Origin: CAYJWS01 sp964373925
GTDB lineage: Bacteria > Patescibacteriota > Patescibacteriia > Buchananbacterales > GWA2-38-13
DNA length: 24,037 bases
Reading direction: 5' to 3'
NCBI GenBank assembly: GCA_964373925.1
Contig: CAYJWS010000010.1
Coordinates: 1 to 24,037, forward strand
Part shown: positions 22,041 through 24,037 of the stretch, piece after piece
Numbering within the stretch: position 1 is the stretch's first letter
Layout: the number at the start of each line of letters is the position of its first letter
Made by a program: the position numbers and the translations under genes
Notes under the pieces: generated by a model
Seen by the model: only the letters and a program-made list of their open reading frames with translations
What the model was told of the DNA's origin: nothing
Databases searched by the model: none

Positions 22041-23090
22041 TTAAAACTGCTCTAAAAATCTCAAATCATTCTGATATAAAATTCGTATGTCGGAAAGCTT
22101 AAGCCCTGATTTCATCATATACGCTCTTTCAACTCCCCAGCCAAAAGCAAAACCGCTGTATTTTTTTGGGTCAATTTTTCCCGCTTTCAAGACATTGGGG
22201 TGTATCATTCCGGAGCCTCCAAGCTCAAGCCAGCCTTCCTTGCAGAGCTTGCATCCGGAGCCATTGCATACGCCGCAGGTAATATCCACCTCAAAGCTCG
22301 GCTCCGTAAACTGGAAATGAAACGGGCGGATGCGAGTTTTTCTCTCCGGACCAAAAAATTCTTTTGCAAAATAATCAAGCACGCCCTTAAGATGCGAAAT
22401 AGTCACGTTCTCATCAATAAAAACTCCCTCAAATTGATGAAACATCGGAACATGCGACACGTCAATCTGCCTGCGGTAGCACTTGCCAATGCTCACTATG
22501 CGAATGGGAATCCTCCCCTTCTCCATCTCGCGCACCTGCGCGGACGAGGTGTGCGGAGTTAAAACCATTCTGCCCTGTTTTTTGGACCCTTCGCGTATCT
22601 TTCCTTTTTCTCCTTCTACAAAAAACGTCTCCCATTCGTCGCGCGCCGGATGGCTCTCTGGCATATTCAATGATTCAAACGCGTAATAATCCCATTCCAC
22701 TTCAGGCGTGCTCACGCGGTAAAACCCAATGCGTTCAAAAATCCTTGTAATCTCTTCAATGGCTTTCGTGACAATATGGAGACTTCCCGAATGAAGCTTT
22801 ATTCCCGGGAGCGTAATATCAATATCTGCTCCAGATGCCGTTGACCCTTCCAAAATATTTTTTTTCTCCAATAATCTCGCCTCCATCTCCTTTTTAATTC
22901 CGTTTGCCGCCTCTCCGGCTTTTGGCCGCTCGTTTTGGGGCAATTCAAAGATTTTTCTTAACACTACCGTAAGAAGGCCGTTCTTTCTTCCAAAATATTT
23001 TATCTCAAGCTCTTTGAGCTCTTCAATATTTTTTATCTTTTCTATGTCGGAAAAAAATTCCTGCTGAAGATTATGAAGATTTTCTTGCAT
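22041..23090 (-). CDS. pheS: phenylalanyl-tRNA synthetase alpha subunit
   Basis: Catalytic subunit of PheRS, charging tRNA-Phe with PheT. A TTG start 36 nt upstream (23126) is possible, but the ATG at 23090 (MQENLHNLQQEF) fits the family N-terminus and is preferred. An N-terminal coiled-coil arm is at about 1-85. The class II core has motif 2 GKCYRRQIDVSHVPMFHQFEGVFID, a cysteine-rich zinc-like loop CGVCNGSGCKLCKEGW, GSGMIHPNVL, and motif 3 GFAFGWGVERAYMM, ending NDLRFLEQF. The length of 349 residues is normal. The start overlaps the end of the upstream membrane-protein gene by 20 nt, so the genes are co-transcribed, probably from 23473-23501. There is no Shine-Dalgarno site. Confidence 0.95.
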   Translation of the reverse strand: MQENLHNLQQEFFSDIEKIKNIEELKELEIKYFGRKNGLLTVVLRKIFELPQNERPKAGEAANGIKKEMEARLLEKKNILEGSTASGADIDITLPGIKLHSGSLHIVTKAIEEITRIFERIGFYRVSTPEVEWDYYAFESLNMPESHPARDEWETFFVEGEKGKIREGSKKQGRMVLTPHTSSAQVREMEKGRIPIRIVSIGKCYRRQIDVSHVPMFHQFEGVFIDENVTISHLKGVLDYFAKEFFGPERKTRIRPFHFQFTEPSFEVDITCGVCNGSGCKLCKEGWLELGGSGMIHPNVLKAGKIDPKKYSGFAFGWGVERAYMMKSGLKLSDIRILYQNDLRFLEQF

Positions 23091-23466
23091 AAAAAACTTT
23101 TTTTGAAATACATAAATATTCCACAAGCGAAATAACTACGACAAATAAAATCACATTATACCACGTAAGAAGGCTCAACGACTGCAAAATCATAAGCCCC
23201 ACAAAAAGCGCGCCAACAAGCATAGACTGGCGGGTTACCATCTGCACGGATGCAAGCGCCTTGTGAGCGCCAAAAAATCTTTTGTATATCATAATGCTTA
23301 TGCCATATACAAACCCAAAAAGCCATAAATAAAGAGTGGAATAAAATAAGAAAAACCCTACAAATCCTGCGCTGTTGGGATCAACATTAAAAACAATAAA
23401 AGAAAATAAAACCGCGTTTACAAACGCGCACGCATAAAGTAATGTTGAATATGTCCTCTGTATCAT
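23071..23466 (-). CDS. four-helix membrane protein upstream of pheS (131 aa)
   Basis: Integral membrane protein with four predicted helices: about 9-29 (LLYACAFVNAVLFSFIVF), 35-60 (GFVGFFLFYSTLYLWLFGFVYGISIMI), 78-98 (MLVGALFVGLMILQSLSLL) and 100-120 (YNVILFVVVISLVEYL). The function is unknown; the sequence style is common to CPR membrane proteins. A TTG start at 23520 overlapping the DUF721 stop would add 18 polar residues. The ATG at 23466 is preferred, because TTGAAA-17-TATACT lies immediately upstream with the -10 ending 6 nt before the ATG, predicting a leaderless mRNA. Its 3' end overlaps pheS by 20 nt. Confidence 0.75.
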   Translation of the reverse strand: MIQRTYSTLLYACAFVNAVLFSFIVFNVDPNSAGFVGFFLFYSTLYLWLFGFVYGISIMIYKRFFGAHKALASVQMVTRQSMLVGALFVGLMILQSLSLLTWYNVILFVVVISLVEYLCISKKVFYARKSS

Positions 23467-23472
23467 ACTTAC

Positions 23473-23501
23473 AGTATACTCGTTTTCATTATTTTTTTCA
23501 A
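23473..23501 (-). promoter_or_regulatory. promoter giving a leaderless transcript for the pheS operon
   Basis: Minus strand: TTGAAA (23496-23501), 17-bp spacer, TATACT (23473-23478). GTAAGT then leads directly into ATG at 23466, so the predicted start site is the A of the start codon. Confidence 0.7.
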
Positions 23502-23516
23502 CAGAAGTTCCAAAGA

Positions 23517-23813
23517 TCAAAGCAGGTACCGGACACTTTCAATAATCGAAAAACTGCTTCCATGATTTATCTCATAGAGTATCTCACGTTCTTTAAATTT
23601 TAGTTCCTGCGCCAAGACGCTGTGAAGGCACGCCACCGTGAGCACTTTATTTTTCACATACAGGGGCCTTATTTTTTTTGAAATCTCCTCTCCGAATATT
23701 CTATCTATAATCTTTGAATATTCTCCCAAAACCATTGCAGAGGCGACCTGCCTTGCTATGCCGGCTTTTTTAAGGGATCTGCCCAGAAGACTATTAAGAG
23801 GCGTGAGAGACAT
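23517..23813 (-). CDS. DUF721/DciA-like protein (98 aa)
   Basis: Matches the DUF721/DciA pattern: a helical N-terminus (LNSLLGRSLKKAGIARQVASAMVLGEYSKIIDRIFGEEISKKI), then the KH-like core KIRPLYVKNKVLTVACLHSVLAQELKFKEREILYEIN, with IIESVRYLL as the last strand. In other bacteria DciA helps load the replicative helicase DnaB. Here the W in the usual W..ivG is replaced by an I-I-D-R-I-F-G reading. Assignment is by overall pattern, not by a decisive residue. ATG at 23813; no Shine-Dalgarno site. It is the first gene of the run ending in pheT, with dnaE about 6.6 kb away. Confidence 0.75.
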   Translation of the reverse strand: MSLTPLNSLLGRSLKKAGIARQVASAMVLGEYSKIIDRIFGEEISKKIRPLYVKNKVLTVACLHSVLAQELKFKEREILYEINHGSSFSIIESVRYLL

Positions 23814-23928
23814 AAAATATTAATTGATACATAGCTATATTGTTACATTGTTGAAAAGTTACTAACTTCAGCAATGTATATGGGCTGATTCGTTTACTAT
23901 CCTCAATCATTATATCTTTTTTAAAATA

Positions 23929-23975
23929 AAATAAAAGACCCTATAAAATTATCCTTATCGGATAAAATAATAGGG
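23929..23975 (-). terminator. minus-strand terminator from an upstream gene outside the window
   Basis: GGCCCTAT...GGATAA and its partner (23939-23954 with 23960-23975, loop TTATC, a few central mismatches) are followed on the minus strand by TCTTTTATTTTATTTT. It would end a minus-strand transcript entering from beyond 24037. Confidence 0.7.
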
Positions 23976-23983
23976 CCATAAGG

Positions 23984-24022
23984 TTCAAGATATCAAGAAA
24001 CATTAAGCTTCAAGATATCAAG
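23984..24022. repeat. 14-bp direct repeat, two copies
   Basis: TTCAAGATATCAAG occurs at 23984-23997 and 24009-24022, a 25-bp period. Each copy contains GATATC. It may be part of an unseen gene or a binding-site pair at the window edge. Confidence 0.7.
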
Positions 24023-24037
24023 TGCTCAAGAGTTACT

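Noticed and set aside
23091..23126. Longer pheS from the TTG at 23126
   Set aside because: It adds 12 residues not typical of PheS and deepens the overlap with the upstream gene; the ATG at 23090 fits the family.
23984..24022. CRISPR array start
   Set aside because: Only two 14-bp repeats with an 11-bp spacer and no cas genes.

Overview
The window looks like a chromosomal segment from a Candidate Phyla Radiation bacterium (Patescibacteria, probably the Parcubacteria group). This is inferred from an AT-rich sequence packed with core translation genes, a DUF5667-type secreted protein, a baseplate-J-like membrane protein of the kind common in these genomes, a threonyl-tRNA synthetase without its TGS domain, and many very short hypothetical genes. 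TGA is used as a stop, so the UGA-glycine code of Gracilibacteria/SR1 does not apply. No rRNA, tRNA, CRISPR array or phage structural module was seen.

Layout. 1-1930: plus-strand cluster of small genes with strong Shine-Dalgarno sites (83-aa unknown, 104-aa internally duplicated acidic protein, AbrB-like regulator, and a Minf_1886-type gene broken by a 10-bp tandem duplication), punctuated by two strong terminators. 2036-3580: gatB, followed by a perfect 44-bp palindrome and a terminator. 3689-7138: an unknown small gene, miaA, a divergent CxxC miniprotein, a GNAT gene and miaB; MiaA and MiaB catalyse consecutive steps of ms2i6A37 tRNA modification. 7325-12127: minus-strand operon GNAT-thrS-alr-DUF5667, headed by a consensus promoter and a T-box leader. 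12131-16879: dnaE followed by the baseplate-J-like gene. 17084-18338: small plus-strand genes (one frameshifted), plus a small minus-strand membrane/coiled-coil protein. 18477-19001: RelE-type toxin-antitoxin pair. 19289-23813: operon of a DUF721/DciA-like gene, a membrane protein, pheS and pheT.

The most notable part is the thrS leader at about 11747-12127. It has a consensus sigma70 promoter, a T-box bulge with antiterminator and competing terminator, and upstream a very small Stem I region whose 7-nt hairpin loop carries a threonine codon (ACC). A 155-bp inverted-repeat block containing a MITE-like element is lodged between Stem I and Stem III. This would couple uncharged tRNA-Thr to a GNAT enzyme, ThrRS and alanine racemase together. 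Copies of the same repeat type fill the pheS-pheT gap, and a different palindromic element has inserted in frame inside pheT.

Several promoters fit TTGAnn-17 bp-TATAAT closely. Most core genes lack a Shine-Dalgarno site, whereas most small accessory genes have a strong one.
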